A DNA stretch of 64,000 bases. It comes from Corynebacterium minutissimum. Lineage in GTDB: Bacteria; Actinomycetota; Actinomycetes; Mycobacteriales; Mycobacteriaceae. The notes below the pieces were generated by a model. That model ran no database searches and was not told the origin of the DNA. It worked only from the letters and a program-made list of their open reading frames with translations. Where the stretch lies: the NCBI RefSeq assembly GCF_016889765.1, contig NZ_CP069533.1:2604001-2668000 (forward strand). Reading direction: 5' to 3'. The position numbers and the translations under genes were made by a program. Below are positions 32,901 through 42,651 of this stretch, piece by piece (within the stretch, counting starts at the first letter, position 1; each line of letters begins with the position of its first letter).

Positions 32901-33408
32901 GGTTGTGCTCCTTCCAGGTCACAAGCTGCGGGTAGTGCTGTTCAATCCACTCGAAGGACTGCAGGATGGCATCCAAGGTGGACATCACGAAGGCGCCCAG
33001 CTGATTGCGGGAAGCGCCATGCGTCGTGTCGAGTTCCCGGGCGCCGGACACCGCCAAGGCATTGTCGGGGGCCTCGAAGAAGCGGAACGTCGGCGTGAAG
33101 TGGTCCTGGTTCCACGAGTTGATGTGCATGAGCAGGTTCGGTGCCTCGGAGGAAGGTACCGAGCCACGCCAGACGGAGTCCACGATAAGGGAGGAGCCGA
33201 CGAGCTGGAAAGCAATGGCCGCGTTGGAGAAACCCGTGCGCAGTAGCGTCACGGTGCCTTGATTCTCAGTCTGCTGCTCCTCTATGCGGTACTCCAATCC
33301 TTCGGAATCGAAGATTTCCGCAATACGCTCGAGCGTTACGTCCTCCACTGGGGTATCGGGCAGCAGGACGCGCTCCTGCGCGCCGCCCTGGTTAGTAGCG
33401 TCAGTCAA
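32893..33408 (-). CDS. YbjN domain protein, member 1 of four
   Basis: 171 residues, the clearest YbjN member: DVTLERIAEIFDSEGLEYRI, AIAFQLVGSSLIVDSVWRGSV, LLMHINSWNQDHFTPTFRFFE and the last helix LGAFVMSTLDAILQSFEWIEQHYPQ. The INSWN-type motif is frequent in the actinobacterial family. The start appears to be TTG at 33406-33408, with only a weak ribosome binding site. First gene of the operon; three more follow with overlapping or touching ends. Confidence 0.75.
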   Translation of the reverse strand: MTDATNQGGAQERVLLPDTPVEDVTLERIAEIFDSEGLEYRIEEQQTENQGTVTLLRTGFSNAAIAFQLVGSSLIVDSVWRGSVPSSEAPNLLMHINSWNQDHFTPTFRFFEAPDNALAVSGARELDTTHGASRNQLGAFVMSTLDAILQSFEWIEQHYPQLVTWKEHNHD

Positions 33409-33495
33409 TTCTTTGTCTCACTCACTTCGCTTGGTTAACAACCACGTTTTTCTTTACGCCCCGACCCTACCGGAGCCAGGTTGGTCGGGTACGTC

Positions 33496-34842
33496 CTAGG
33501 GGGTCTGGACGAGCTCCTCGCCGCCCAGCTCGTGCGCCAGAGCCTGGCTCACCTCGGGATAGCGGAAAACATGGCCCAATTCTTCCAATTTGGCGGGGAC
33601 TACCTTCTGGTTGGCTAGTGCCAATTCCCGGGCGCCTTCTTTGCCAAGGAGCAGGGTGGGGCCCAGGCTAGGGATAGGAATAACGGTGGGGCGGTGCAGT
33701 CTACGACCCAAAGCGTCGACATAGTCGCGATTGTGAACCGGGGTGGGGGAAACAGCATTAATGGGCCCTTCCCACTGCGGGTCGAGGGCGGCGCGAACAT
33801 ACATGTCCTGGAGATCATCCTGGGCCACCCAGCTGTACCAGATGTCCCCCTTGCCAAACGCGCCGCCGAGGCCGGTAGAAAACACCGCACGCAGCAGTGG
33901 GAGCATGCCGCCGTTTCCTGCTTGCACAATGCCTGTGCGCATATTCACCAAGCGCTTGCCGGCATCGCGGATTGGTGCGCAGGCGTTTTCCCATGCTTCG
34001 ACGACATCGGCAAGGAAACCTTCACCGCGCTCAGAGTTCTCGGTAAGTTCTTCATCGCCGCGGTCAGGGCCGTAGAAACCAATGGCGGAGGCGCACACCA
34101 TGGCGCGCACAGAATCCGTAGTGGCGGCAACGTGTGCGAGCAAGTGGGTTGGTCCGACGCGGGAATCCCGAATAGCTTCCTTGTGAAAGGAGTTGAAGCG
34201 CCCGAAGATGGGCTCGCCGGCGAGGTGGATGAGCACGTCGACGCCCTCTAGGAGATCCTTGGCGGGAAGTTGAGGACGCCACAGACGCTCGCCGGCTGCT
34301 GGGGTGGAACGAACCAGCGGGATGACGATGTGGCCCAGTGTGCTTAGCTGCGCGGACACTGCCTTTCCCACCGTGCCGTGCGAGCCAGTAAGAGCCACCG
34401 TTAACGGGGTGTCATTCAACCCGCCCAGGCGCTGCTTGAAACGGAAATCCTCCACGAGCTGATGCTGGCGGTAGGCAAACATGGACTCAATCACTGCGGT
34501 GGGGATGCGGGTATCCACCTTGTCCGTAATGAGCGTGCCCTCGGAGTGGTCCTCAAAGAGGTGCTCGTGGCGCCAATGGGCTACTGCGCGGAACGGCGCG
34601 TTGATGCACACGTCTCGGAAGGACTTCTGTGGCTGGTATCCAGCTAAGTCATGGCGCGCAACCCACTTCAGGCCGCCCGGCAGTCCCAACACTGAGGTGC
34701 CAGTGGCCAGAGATTGCGCTTGTTGCAGAGGGGTCATGAATCCAAACGGTGCGTTGAGCCTTGTCAGCGCTCCGGGGCGCTCGTGCCATTGCCACACCTC
34801 CTCGCGCGGTGCTGGAACAACGTGCTGGGTGGTGAAACTCAC
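33496..34842 (-). CDS. SRPBCC domain fused to TIGR01777 epimerase
   Basis: 448 residues, two parts. About 1-145 is a SRPBCC/START-like ligand-binding domain (VVPAPREEVWQWHERPGALTRL). About 150-445 is a short-chain epimerase of the TIGR01777 group (YfcH-like): NAD-binding VALTGSHGTVGKAVSAQL near 150, ASAIGFYGPDRGDEELTE near 250 with the tyrosine typical of the family, VNMRTGIV, and the C-terminal DUF1731-type tail. Substrate unknown; the fused lipid-type pocket hints at a hydrophobic ligand. GTG start at 34840-34842. Divergent from the pyr operon. Confidence 0.85.
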   Translation of the reverse strand: MSFTTQHVVPAPREEVWQWHERPGALTRLNAPFGFMTPLQQAQSLATGTSVLGLPGGLKWVARHDLAGYQPQKSFRDVCINAPFRAVAHWRHEHLFEDHSEGTLITDKVDTRIPTAVIESMFAYRQHQLVEDFRFKQRLGGLNDTPLTVALTGSHGTVGKAVSAQLSTLGHIVIPLVRSTPAAGERLWRPQLPAKDLLEGVDVLIHLAGEPIFGRFNSFHKEAIRDSRVGPTHLLAHVAATTDSVRAMVCASAIGFYGPDRGDEELTENSERGEGFLADVVEAWENACAPIRDAGKRLVNMRTGIVQAGNGGMLPLLRAVFSTGLGGAFGKGDIWYSWVAQDDLQDMYVRAALDPQWEGPINAVSPTPVHNRDYVDALGRRLHRPTVIPIPSLGPTLLLGKEGARELALANQKVVPAKLEELGHVFRYPEVSQALAHELGGEELVQTP

Positions 34843-34982
34843 TGTGTAAAGACCTGCCTCACGGTGATTGGGGGTAAGAAAGCTCAGCGCGAGCCTTCAA
34901 AAGAGCAAGGGAAAAGTGCTATCGTTAGTGCTGGCTTTCAAGCATAGACAGTCTAAGTAACCCTTGTCCGACATCCTTTAAA

Positions 34983-35011
34983 GACCGCACTGTGAGGCGG
35001 GGAAGGAGGTC
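34983..35011 (+). promoter_or_regulatory. PyrR-binding RNA element at the pyrR ribosome binding site
   Basis: CTGTGAGGC (34990-34998) matches the loop consensus CNGNGAGGY recognised by PyrR. CCGC (34985-34988) can pair with GCGG (34997-35000), with outer GACC/GGTC (34983-34986 and 35008-35011) embracing it. The ribosome binding site AAGGAGG (35003-35009) is inside the outer stem. The layout fits translational repression by PyrR with UMP, the mechanism described for mycobacteria, rather than transcription attenuation. Confidence 0.65.
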
Positions 35012-35014
35012 ACG

Positions 35015-35611
35015 ATGAGTGAAACCGACATTCACGCGGAGTCCAATGAGCTATTGAGCTCGTCCGACGTCGCGCGTACCGTCGCACGCATCGCGCACCA
35101 GATCATTGAAAAAACTGCGCTTGATTCGAGTGATTCTCCTCGGGTCGTGCTCTTGGGCATTCCCTCTGGTGGCGTGCCGCTAGCACAGCGCCTCGCTGAC
35201 AAGATTGAGGAATTCTCTGGGGTGGAGGTTCCCTGGGGTTCCCTTGATATCACCTTGTACCGTGATGACCTGTATTCGCGCCCGCATCGCGCGCTCAAGC
35301 CCACCACGGTGCCCGATGGCGGCATCAATGGCGCCACCGTCATTCTCGTGGATGATGTGCTCTATTCTGGCCGCACCATTCGCGCTGCGCTCGATGCCCT
35401 CGCCGATATTGGCCGTCCCGATATTATTCAGCTCGCCGTCCTCGTGGACCGCGGCCACCGCCAAGTTCCTATCCGCGCGGATTATGTGGGCAAGAACATC
35501 CCTACCGCGCGTGACGAGGACGTCACCGTCTACAACGCCGACATCGACGGTCGTGATGCCGTCGTGCTCACTCGCTCTACCGCATCGGCCGAGCCCGGCA
35601 AGGAGGACTAA
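35015..35611 (+). CDS. pyrR: Pyrimidine operon regulator / uracil phosphoribosyltransferase
   Basis: 198 residues. The PRPP-binding loop VILVDDVLYSGRTIRAALDAL near 110 and the PyrR blocks LGIPSGGVPLAQRLADKI near 47 and LVDRGHRQVPIRADYVGKNIPTARDEDV near 145 are present. It binds pyr mRNA in response to UMP and has side activity as uracil phosphoribosyltransferase. The ATG has AAGGAGG upstream, lying within a probable PyrR site. First gene of the pyrimidine operon; pyrB starts at the base after its stop. Confidence 0.94.
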   Translation: MSETDIHAESNELLSSSDVARTVARIAHQIIEKTALDSSDSPRVVLLGIPSGGVPLAQRLADKIEEFSGVEVPWGSLDITLYRDDLYSRPHRALKPTTVPDGGINGATVILVDDVLYSGRTIRAALDALADIGRPDIIQLAVLVDRGHRQVPIRADYVGKNIPTARDEDVTVYNADIDGRDAVVLTRSTASAEPGKED

Positions 35612-36583
35612 ATGAAACACCTCATTAATATCGCTGATTTGAGCGCTGCTGAAATCTTGGCCCTCATGGATGAGGCGGACCGCTTCCGTGAAGCGCTCAA
35701 CGGCCGCGAGGTCAAGAAGCTTCCGACCCTGCGCGGCCGCACCGTGTTCACTTTGTTCTACGAGAATTCCACGCGCACGCGTTCTTCCTTTGAAACTGCC
35801 GGCAAATGGATGTCTGCAGACGTTATTAATCTCTCCGCGTCCAGCTCGTCAGTCAAGAAGGGCGAATCACTCAAGGACACGGGCTTGACGCTGACCGCTA
35901 TTGGTGCTGATGCGATCATCATCCGTCATCCTTCTTCGGGTGCAGCACAGCAGCTGGCCAGCTGGGTAGCCCCAGGAGGTCAGGGACCGAGTGTTATCAA
36001 CGCCGGTGACGGGGCACACCAACACCCAACGCAGGCGCTTCTCGACGCCACCACGATGCGCCAACGCCTAGGCCTTGACACCGAACGTTCCGGCTCTGGT
36101 ACCGGCTTTGAAGGACTGAAGGTCACCATCGTGGGTGACTGCCTGCACTCTCGCGTGGTGCGCTCTAACGTGGATTTGTTGACCACCTTGGGTGCTGACG
36201 TCACCTTGGTAGCGCCACCCACATTGCTGCCCTTCGGCGTGGAGAACTGGCCGGTACGGGTATCCCACGATTTCGATGCTGAGGTTCCCACCTCGGATGT
36301 GGTCATGATGCTGCGCGTTCAAGCCGAGCGCATGAATGGCGGCTTCTTCCCTTCGCACCGCGAATACGCGACGCTGTATGGCTTGTCCAAGGACCGTGCC
36401 GCGGCAATGAAGAAGGACGCCATCATCATGCACCCAGGCCCCATGGTCCGCGGCATGGAAATTAACTACGCCGTCGCAGACTTCGCTAACTCGGCTGTGC
36501 TCCAGCAGGTCAACAACGGCGTCCACGTGCGCATGGCTACTTTGTTTACCCTGCTTACTAATGGCGAGAACGCCGGAATCTAG
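35612..36583 (+). CDS. pyrB: Aspartate carbamoyltransferase, catalytic subunit
   Basis: 323 residues. Joins carbamoyl phosphate and aspartate. The carbamoyl-phosphate motif FYENSTRTRSSFE is near residue 50, SSSSVKKGESLKDT near 75, INAGDGAHQHPTQALLD near 128, VMMLRVQAERM near 230 and HPGPMVRGMEI near 273. No regulatory PyrI gene is in the operon. It starts immediately after the pyrR stop. Confidence 0.96.
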   Translation: MKHLINIADLSAAEILALMDEADRFREALNGREVKKLPTLRGRTVFTLFYENSTRTRSSFETAGKWMSADVINLSASSSSVKKGESLKDTGLTLTAIGADAIIIRHPSSGAAQQLASWVAPGGQGPSVINAGDGAHQHPTQALLDATTMRQRLGLDTERSGSGTGFEGLKVTIVGDCLHSRVVRSNVDLLTTLGADVTLVAPPTLLPFGVENWPVRVSHDFDAEVPTSDVVMMLRVQAERMNGGFFPSHREYATLYGLSKDRAAAMKKDAIIMHPGPMVRGMEINYAVADFANSAVLQQVNNGVHVRMATLFTLLTNGENAGI

Positions 36584-36601
36584 ACGAGGAGATACCTAGA
36601 T

Positions 36602-38005
36602 ATGACTACTTATCCCGACACCGGCGTGCTCTCCGCCCCAGCGGCGGGCACCCTTCTCATCACCAACGTGCGTCCCTACGGTGAGGGCGAGCCCACGGAC
36701 GTCCTCATCAAAGACGGCGTTATCGCGTCGATCGGTGCTGGGGCCGACGCGGCGGGGGCCACGGGCAATGAGTCCGGCAACACCACCCCAGACCGCACCA
36801 TTGACGCTGGCGGTAACGTCTTGTTGCCGGGCCTGGTAGACATGCACGTCCACCTGCGTGAGCCTGGTCGCGAGGACACTGAAACCATTGAGACCGGCTC
36901 CCGCGCTGCTGCCAAGGGGGGGTTCACAGCAGTATTCACCATGGCGAATACCACTCCCGTGACTGACCAGCCGATTATCGCCGAGTCCGTATGGGCAAAG
37001 TCCCAGAAGCTGGGCCTGTGCGATGTCCACCCGGTCGGCTCCATCACCAAGGGCCTCGAAGGCAAGACCCTCACGGAGTTTGGCATGATGGCCCGCTCCG
37101 ATGCCAAGGTGCGTATGTTCTCCGATGACGGCAAGTGCGTTGAGGACCCGCAGCTTATGCGCCGTGCGTTGGAATACGCCAAGGGCCTCGATGTCCTCTT
37201 GGCCCAGCATGCTGAGGATCACCGGATGACTCAAGGGGCCTGCGCCAATGAAGGTGAGGTCGCCGCGCGTTTGGGCCTGCGTGGCTGGCCGCGCGTGGCT
37301 GAGGAGTCCATCGTCGCGCGCGACGCACTCCTTGCTCGTGACTACGGCAACCGCATGCACATCTGCCATGCTTCGACGAAGGGAACCGTGGAGCTGCTCA
37401 AATGGGCGAAGGAGCAGGATATCCCGCTGACCGCGGAGGTTACTCCGCATCACCTGCTCATGACGGATGACAAACTGGTGTCCTATGACGGTGTCTTTCG
37501 TGTCAACCCGCCGCTGCGTGAGGAGAGCGATACCTTAGCGCTACGCCAAGCTTTGCTGGACGGGCTTATCGACGTCGTGGCTACCGACCACGCCCCGCAC
37601 GGCAGCGAGGATAAGTGCGTGGAGTTTGAAAACGCCAAGCCCGGAATGTTGGGCTTGGAGTCCTCCCTGGCCGTCATCGCCAAGCTTTTTGTTGCCACCG
37701 GCTTGGCGGATTGGCGCTTCGTCGCCCGCGTCATGTCCGAGCGCCCGGCCGAAATTACCCGCCTGCCTGGCCACGGTCGCCCCATTGCCGAAGGCGAGCC
37801 GGCCAACCTCACCATCGTCGATCCGGAGCACCCGTGGGTCTCTGACTCCACGCGCTTAGCTTCTAAATCCGAGAACAATCCTTACGAGGGCGAGGAATTT
37901 GGCGTACGCGTTACGCACACCATCCTGCGCGGAGCGGTGACCTATGATCTCGCCGCAGAGTCTGACGACGCCGCCGAGACACCCGCCGGCACAGCTGCCG
38001 AATAA
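36602..38005 (+). CDS. pyrC: Dihydroorotase
   Basis: 467 residues, type I dihydroorotase, amidohydrolase fold. The metal-binding DMHVHLREPGREDTE near residue 80, HICHASTKGTVELLKWA near 250, EVTPHHLLMTDD near 280 and ATDHAPHGSEDK near 325 are visible. The type I enzyme is longer than E. coli PyrC, as expected in Gram-positives. GAGGAG stands before the ATG. Its C terminus has a short Ala/Thr/Glu-rich tail. Confidence 0.96.
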   Translation: MTTYPDTGVLSAPAAGTLLITNVRPYGEGEPTDVLIKDGVIASIGAGADAAGATGNESGNTTPDRTIDAGGNVLLPGLVDMHVHLREPGREDTETIETGSRAAAKGGFTAVFTMANTTPVTDQPIIAESVWAKSQKLGLCDVHPVGSITKGLEGKTLTEFGMMARSDAKVRMFSDDGKCVEDPQLMRRALEYAKGLDVLLAQHAEDHRMTQGACANEGEVAARLGLRGWPRVAEESIVARDALLARDYGNRMHICHASTKGTVELLKWAKEQDIPLTAEVTPHHLLMTDDKLVSYDGVFRVNPPLREESDTLALRQALLDGLIDVVATDHAPHGSEDKCVEFENAKPGMLGLESSLAVIAKLFVATGLADWRFVARVMSERPAEITRLPGHGRPIAEGEPANLTIVDPEHPWVSDSTRLASKSENNPYEGEEFGVRVTHTILRGAVTYDLAAESDDAAETPAGTAAE

Positions 38006-38070
38006 TCGGAACAATAGATAAAGACACCACGAGCAACCCACGCTTTCTATTCGAAAGGCCACCACACACC

Positions 38071-39279
38071 GTGACTTCCACAGAGACTTCTACTGCAACC
38101 TCGACCAGTGAGGCGCGTTCCGGCACGAAACCTATTCCAGCCATCCTGGTTTTGGCTGATGGCCGTACCTTCCGCGGCTTCGGCTTCGGTGCTACCGGCA
38201 CTACCTTGGGAGAGGCCGTGTTTACCACTGCCATGACCGGCTACCAGGAAACGATGACGGATCCGTCTTACCACCGCCAGATTGTGGTGACCGCCGCACC
38301 GCAGATTGGTAACACCGGCTGGAATGATGAAGACAACGAGTCCCATGACAACCAGATATGGGTCGCTGGCCTCGTGATACGTGACCTTTCCCGCCGCGTT
38401 TCCAACTGGCGCGCGGAGCGATCCCTGCCGGAGGAAATGGAGAAGCAGGGCATCATCGGCATCGGCGGTATCGATACCCGCACTCTGGTCCGCCACCTGC
38501 GCAATCACGGCTCTATCAAGGCCGGTATCTTCTCCGGTGAAGCAGCAGAGCGGGACGTCGAGGAGCTGCTCGACGAGGTCAAGAACCAGGCCTCCATGGC
38601 GGGGCTTGACCTCTCCGAAGAAGTAACCACCGACAAGCCGTACACGATTGAGGCAGTCGGGGAGAAGCGATTCACCGTCGTGGCCTATGACATGGGTATC
38701 AAGACCGCGACGCCGAACAACTTTGCGCAGCGGGGTATCGAGACCATCGTGGTACCTGCAAATACCCCGTTCGAGGAGATCAAGCAGTACAACCCAGATG
38801 GCGTCTTCGTTTCCAATGGCCCGGGCGATCCAGCGACCGCAGACGTCATGGTGGGCATCGTCCGCGACATCCTTGCAGCCGAGTACCCGTTCTTTGGTAT
38901 CTGCTTTGGGAACCAGATCCTCGGACGTGCGCTGGGCATGGACACGTACAAGTTGAAGTTTGGCCACCGCGGCATCAATGTACCGGTGCGCAACCAGCTC
39001 ACTGGCAAGATCGACATCACCTCCCAGAACCATGGCTTTGCTCTAGCCAGCCCGTCCGGCAAGGAAGACCCCGCCGGCGAGGAGTTCGATACCGACTTCG
39101 GTCCGGCAGTGGTTTCCCACACGTGCCTCAACGACAACACCATCGAAGGCGTTGCCCTCAAGAACGGCATGGCTTACTCCGTGCAGTATCACCCCGAATC
39201 TGCCGCCGGTCCGCACGATGCGAACCCGCTCTTTGACCAGTTCATCGAGCTCATGGCCGAGAAGTCCCCGAACAAGTAA
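38071..39279 (+). CDS. carA: Carbamoyl-phosphate synthase, small (glutaminase) subunit
   Basis: 402 residues. The N-terminal CarA domain (LADGRTFRGFGFGATGTTLGE) is followed by a class I glutamine amidotransferase domain with nucleophile Cys in FFGICFGNQILGRALG near 278 and His/Glu in SVQYHPESAAGPHD near 375. It releases ammonia from glutamine for CarB. GTG start; the leading Ser/Thr-rich stretch is not conserved in the family. carB follows after 30 bases. Confidence 0.96.
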   Translation: MTSTETSTATSTSEARSGTKPIPAILVLADGRTFRGFGFGATGTTLGEAVFTTAMTGYQETMTDPSYHRQIVVTAAPQIGNTGWNDEDNESHDNQIWVAGLVIRDLSRRVSNWRAERSLPEEMEKQGIIGIGGIDTRTLVRHLRNHGSIKAGIFSGEAAERDVEELLDEVKNQASMAGLDLSEEVTTDKPYTIEAVGEKRFTVVAYDMGIKTATPNNFAQRGIETIVVPANTPFEEIKQYNPDGVFVSNGPGDPATADVMVGIVRDILAAEYPFFGICFGNQILGRALGMDTYKLKFGHRGINVPVRNQLTGKIDITSQNHGFALASPSGKEDPAGEEFDTDFGPAVVSHTCLNDNTIEGVALKNGMAYSVQYHPESAAGPHDANPLFDQFIELMAEKSPNK

Positions 39280-39309
39280 ACCGCAACCAGGAAAAGGAAG
39301 AAGAAACTT

Positions 39310-42300
39310 ATGCCAAAGCGCAACGACATCAATCACGTCCTGGTTATCGGCTCCGGTCCGATTGTCATCGGTCAGGCTTGTGAGTTCGACTACTCCGGTA
39401 CCCAGGCCTGCCGTGTCCTCAAGGAGGAGGGCCTGCGCGTAACGCTGGTTAACTCCAATCCGGCCACCATCATGACGGACCCCGAGTTCGCCGACCACAC
39501 CTATGTCGAGCCCATCGAGCCAGAATTCATTGAAAAGATCCTCCTCAAAGAAAAGGAGGAAGGCCACCCCATCGACGCTGTTCTGGCAACGCTAGGTGGC
39601 CAGACCGCCCTCAACGCCGCGGTCCAGTTGGACCGCCTGGGCATCCTGAAGAAGTACGACATCGAGCTCATCGGTGCCGATATTGACGCGATCGAACGCG
39701 GTGAGGACCGTCAGAAATTCAAGGACATCGTCGCCTCCATCGGCGGTGAATCCGCTCGTTCCCGCGTATGCCACACGATGGAGGAGGTCCATGAGACCGT
39801 AGCGGAACTCGGACTGCCGGTAGTGGTGCGCCCGTCTTTCACCATGGGTGGCTTGGGTTCCGGTCTTGCATTCAACGAAGAAGACCTCGAACGCATCGCT
39901 GGTGGCGGCTTGGCAGCGTCCCCGGAAGCCAACGTTCTTATCGAAGAGTCCATCCTGGGGTGGAAGGAATTCGAGCTAGAGCTCATGCGAGACGGCGACG
40001 ACAATGTCGTGGTCATCGCTTCCATCGAAAACGTCGACGCGCTTGGCGTTCACACTGGTGACTCCGTGACCGTGGCCCCAGCCCTGACCTTGACGGACCG
40101 CGAGTACCAGAAGATGCGTGACCAGGGTATTGCCATTATCCGCGAGGTTGGCGTTGACACCGGCGGCTGCAACATCCAGTTTGCTGTGAACCCGGATGAC
40201 GGCCGCATCATCACCATTGAGATGAACCCGCGTGTATCCCGTTCCTCTGCGCTGGCCTCCAAGGCCACTGGTTTCCCCATCGCCAAGCTGGCCGCCAAGC
40301 TGGCCATCGGCTACACCCTTGATGAGGTTCGCAACGACATTACCGGCGTGACGCCGGCTGCCTTCGAGCCGACGCTGGACTACGTCATTGTCAAGGCCCC
40401 GCGCTTTGCCTTTGAGAAATTCCCGGGTGCTGACGACACCTTGACCACGACGATGAAGTCCGTGGGCGAGGCCATGGGCATTGGCCGCAACTACATCTCG
40501 GGCCTCAACAAGGTCATGCGCTCCCTGGAGGGCAAGCCTGCCGGATTCTGGACCCAGCCGGACGAGTACTTCGCCGGCGAGCGCGCAACCGATCTTGACG
40601 CTGTGCTCAAGGATCTGGAACGCCCGACTGAAGGCCGCATGTACGATATCGAGCTGGCCTTCCGCCTAGGGGCCACCGTGGAACAGCTGTATGAACACTC
40701 GAACGTTGACCCCTGGTTCCTCGCGGAGCTTGAGGCACTCGTTCAGTTCCGCACCGAACTCGTTGAGGCACCGGTGCTCGATGCTGAGCTCCTGCGCCGC
40801 GCTAAGGTTTTCGGCCTGTCTGATGCCCAGATTGCCGCGCTGCGTCCGGAGTTCGCTGGCGAAGACGGCGTACGTTCCCTGCGCTGGTCCCTGGGTATTC
40901 GTCCGGTCTACAAGACGGTCGATACTTGTGCTGGTGAGTTCGAGGCTCAAACCCCGTACCACTACAGCACCTATGAGCTGGATCCCAACGCCGAATCCGA
41001 GGTCCGCCCGAGCGCGGACGGTTCCAAGGGAAAGGTCATCATCTTGGGCTCTGGCCCAAACCGCATCGGCCAGGGCATCGAGTTTGACTACTCTTGCGTC
41101 CACGCCGCACTGGAGCTCTCCCGTGAGGGCTACGAGACCGTCATGGTCAACTGCAATCCGGAGACGGTTTCTACGGACTATGACACCGCCGATCGCCTCT
41201 ACTTCGAGCCGCTGACCTTCGAGGACGTCATGGAGGTCTACCACGCAGAAGCCCAGTCCGGAGAGGTTGCCGGTGTCATCGTTCAGCTGGGTGGCCAGAC
41301 TCCGCTGGGTCTGGCAGAGCGCCTCACCGCTGCCGGTGTCCCGGTCGTCGGTACCTCCGCTGCCGCCATTGACTTGGCAGAAGACCGTGGTGAATTCGGC
41401 AAGGTCCTTGCGGAAGCTGAGCTTCCAGCCCCAGCGTTTGGTACCGCAACGTCCTTCGACGAGGCACGCCAGGTTGCCGCAGGTATCGGCTACCCGGTGC
41501 TAGTCCGCCCGTCCTACGTCTTGGGCGGCCGCGGAATGGAGATTGTCTACGATGAGGACTCCCTGCGCGACTACATTGAGCGCGCAACTGAAATCACCGC
41601 GGATCACCCGGTACTGGTGGACCGCTTCCTCGACAACGCTATTGAGATCGACGTCGATGCACTCTGCGATGGCGAGGAAGTCTACCTTGGCGGCGTGATG
41701 GAGCACATTGAGGAAGCCGGTATTCACTCCGGTGACTCGTCGTGTGCACTCCCGCCGATGACGCTCGGCCCGCAGGATATTGACAAGGTGCGTGAGTCCA
41801 CGCGCCGCCTTGCTCACGGAATCGGCGTCAAGGGACTCATGAACGTTCAGTACGCACTGAAGGACGACACCCTCTACGTCATCGAAGCCAACCCGCGTGC
41901 TTCTCGCACGGTGCCGTTCGTGTCTAAGGCTACGGGCGTACCGCTGGCCAAGGCCGCTGCACGCGTCATGCTTGGTGATTCCATTGCACAGCTGCGGGAG
42001 GACGGCATTATCCCGACTAATTACGATGGCGGCTCCCTTCCGCTCGAGCACCCGATCGCGGTGAAGGAAGCGGTTCTACCGTTCAACCGTTTCCGTCGTC
42101 CAGACGGCCGTTTGCTGGATACTTTGCTGTCGCCTGAGATGAAGTCCACTGGTGAGGTCATGGGTCTGGCCGATAACTTCGGCGCTGCCTACGCCAAGGG
42201 CGAGATGGCCGCGTTCGGTGAACTGCCGACCGAAGGAACCGTCTTCGTGTCTGTGGCTAACCGCGATAAGCGCACACTGATTTTCCCGATTCAACGCTTG

Positions 42301-42651
42301 GCCTACATGGGCTACACCATCGTCGCTACTGACGGTACGGCGCAGATGCTGCGCCGCAATGGTGTGGAGTGCGAGGTAGCTACCAAGGTGTCTGAGGCTG
42401 GGGACGGCCAGGAGTCCATCGTTGATGCCATCCTTGGCGGCAAAGTTGATCTCATCCTTAACACGCCAGCTGGCTCCGCCGGCGCTCGCCACGATGGCTA
42501 CGACATTCGTGCCGCTGCAGTGTCCGTCGGCGTGCCGCTCGTGACCACTGTTCAGGGCGTGACCGCAGCAGTGCAGGGTATCGAGGCCCTGCGTCGAGGC
42601 GACCTGAAGGTTCGCGCACTCCAGGAGCTTGAGCATGCCCCAGCCAACTAA
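39310..42651 (+). CDS. carB: Carbamoyl-phosphate synthase, large subunit
   Basis: 1113 residues, with two homologous ATP-grasp halves. The first begins NHVLVIGSGPIVIGQACEFDYSGTQA (about 7-32), the second GKVIILGSGPNRIGQGIEFDYSCVHA (about 575-600). MGGLGSG and LGGRGME are the two Gly-rich ATP loops. The last 150 residues (VFVSVANRDKRTLIFPIQRLAY) form the MGS-like allosteric domain. It makes carbamoyl phosphate for both pyrimidines and arginine. The 3' end overlaps pyrF by 17 bases. Confidence 0.97.
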   Translation: MPKRNDINHVLVIGSGPIVIGQACEFDYSGTQACRVLKEEGLRVTLVNSNPATIMTDPEFADHTYVEPIEPEFIEKILLKEKEEGHPIDAVLATLGGQTALNAAVQLDRLGILKKYDIELIGADIDAIERGEDRQKFKDIVASIGGESARSRVCHTMEEVHETVAELGLPVVVRPSFTMGGLGSGLAFNEEDLERIAGGGLAASPEANVLIEESILGWKEFELELMRDGDDNVVVIASIENVDALGVHTGDSVTVAPALTLTDREYQKMRDQGIAIIREVGVDTGGCNIQFAVNPDDGRIITIEMNPRVSRSSALASKATGFPIAKLAAKLAIGYTLDEVRNDITGVTPAAFEPTLDYVIVKAPRFAFEKFPGADDTLTTTMKSVGEAMGIGRNYISGLNKVMRSLEGKPAGFWTQPDEYFAGERATDLDAVLKDLERPTEGRMYDIELAFRLGATVEQLYEHSNVDPWFLAELEALVQFRTELVEAPVLDAELLRRAKVFGLSDAQIAALRPEFAGEDGVRSLRWSLGIRPVYKTVDTCAGEFEAQTPYHYSTYELDPNAESEVRPSADGSKGKVIILGSGPNRIGQGIEFDYSCVHAALELSREGYETVMVNCNPETVSTDYDTADRLYFEPLTFEDVMEVYHAEAQSGEVAGVIVQLGGQTPLGLAERLTAAGVPVVGTSAAAIDLAEDRGEFGKVLAEAELPAPAFGTATSFDEARQVAAGIGYPVLVRPSYVLGGRGMEIVYDEDSLRDYIERATEITADHPVLVDRFLDNAIEIDVDALCDGEEVYLGGVMEHIEEAGIHSGDSSCALPPMTLGPQDIDKVRESTRRLAHGIGVKGLMNVQYALKDDTLYVIEANPRASRTVPFVSKATGVPLAKAAARVMLGDSIAQLREDGIIPTNYDGGSLPLEHPIAVKEAVLPFNRFRRPDGRLLDTLLSPEMKSTGEVMGLADNFGAAYAKGEMAAFGELPTEGTVFVSVANRDKRTLIFPIQRLAYMGYTIVATDGTAQMLRRNGVECEVATKVSEAGDGQESIVDAILGGKVDLILNTPAGSAGARHDGYDIRAAAVSVGVPLVTTVQGVTAAVQGIEALRRGDLKVRALQELEHAPAN

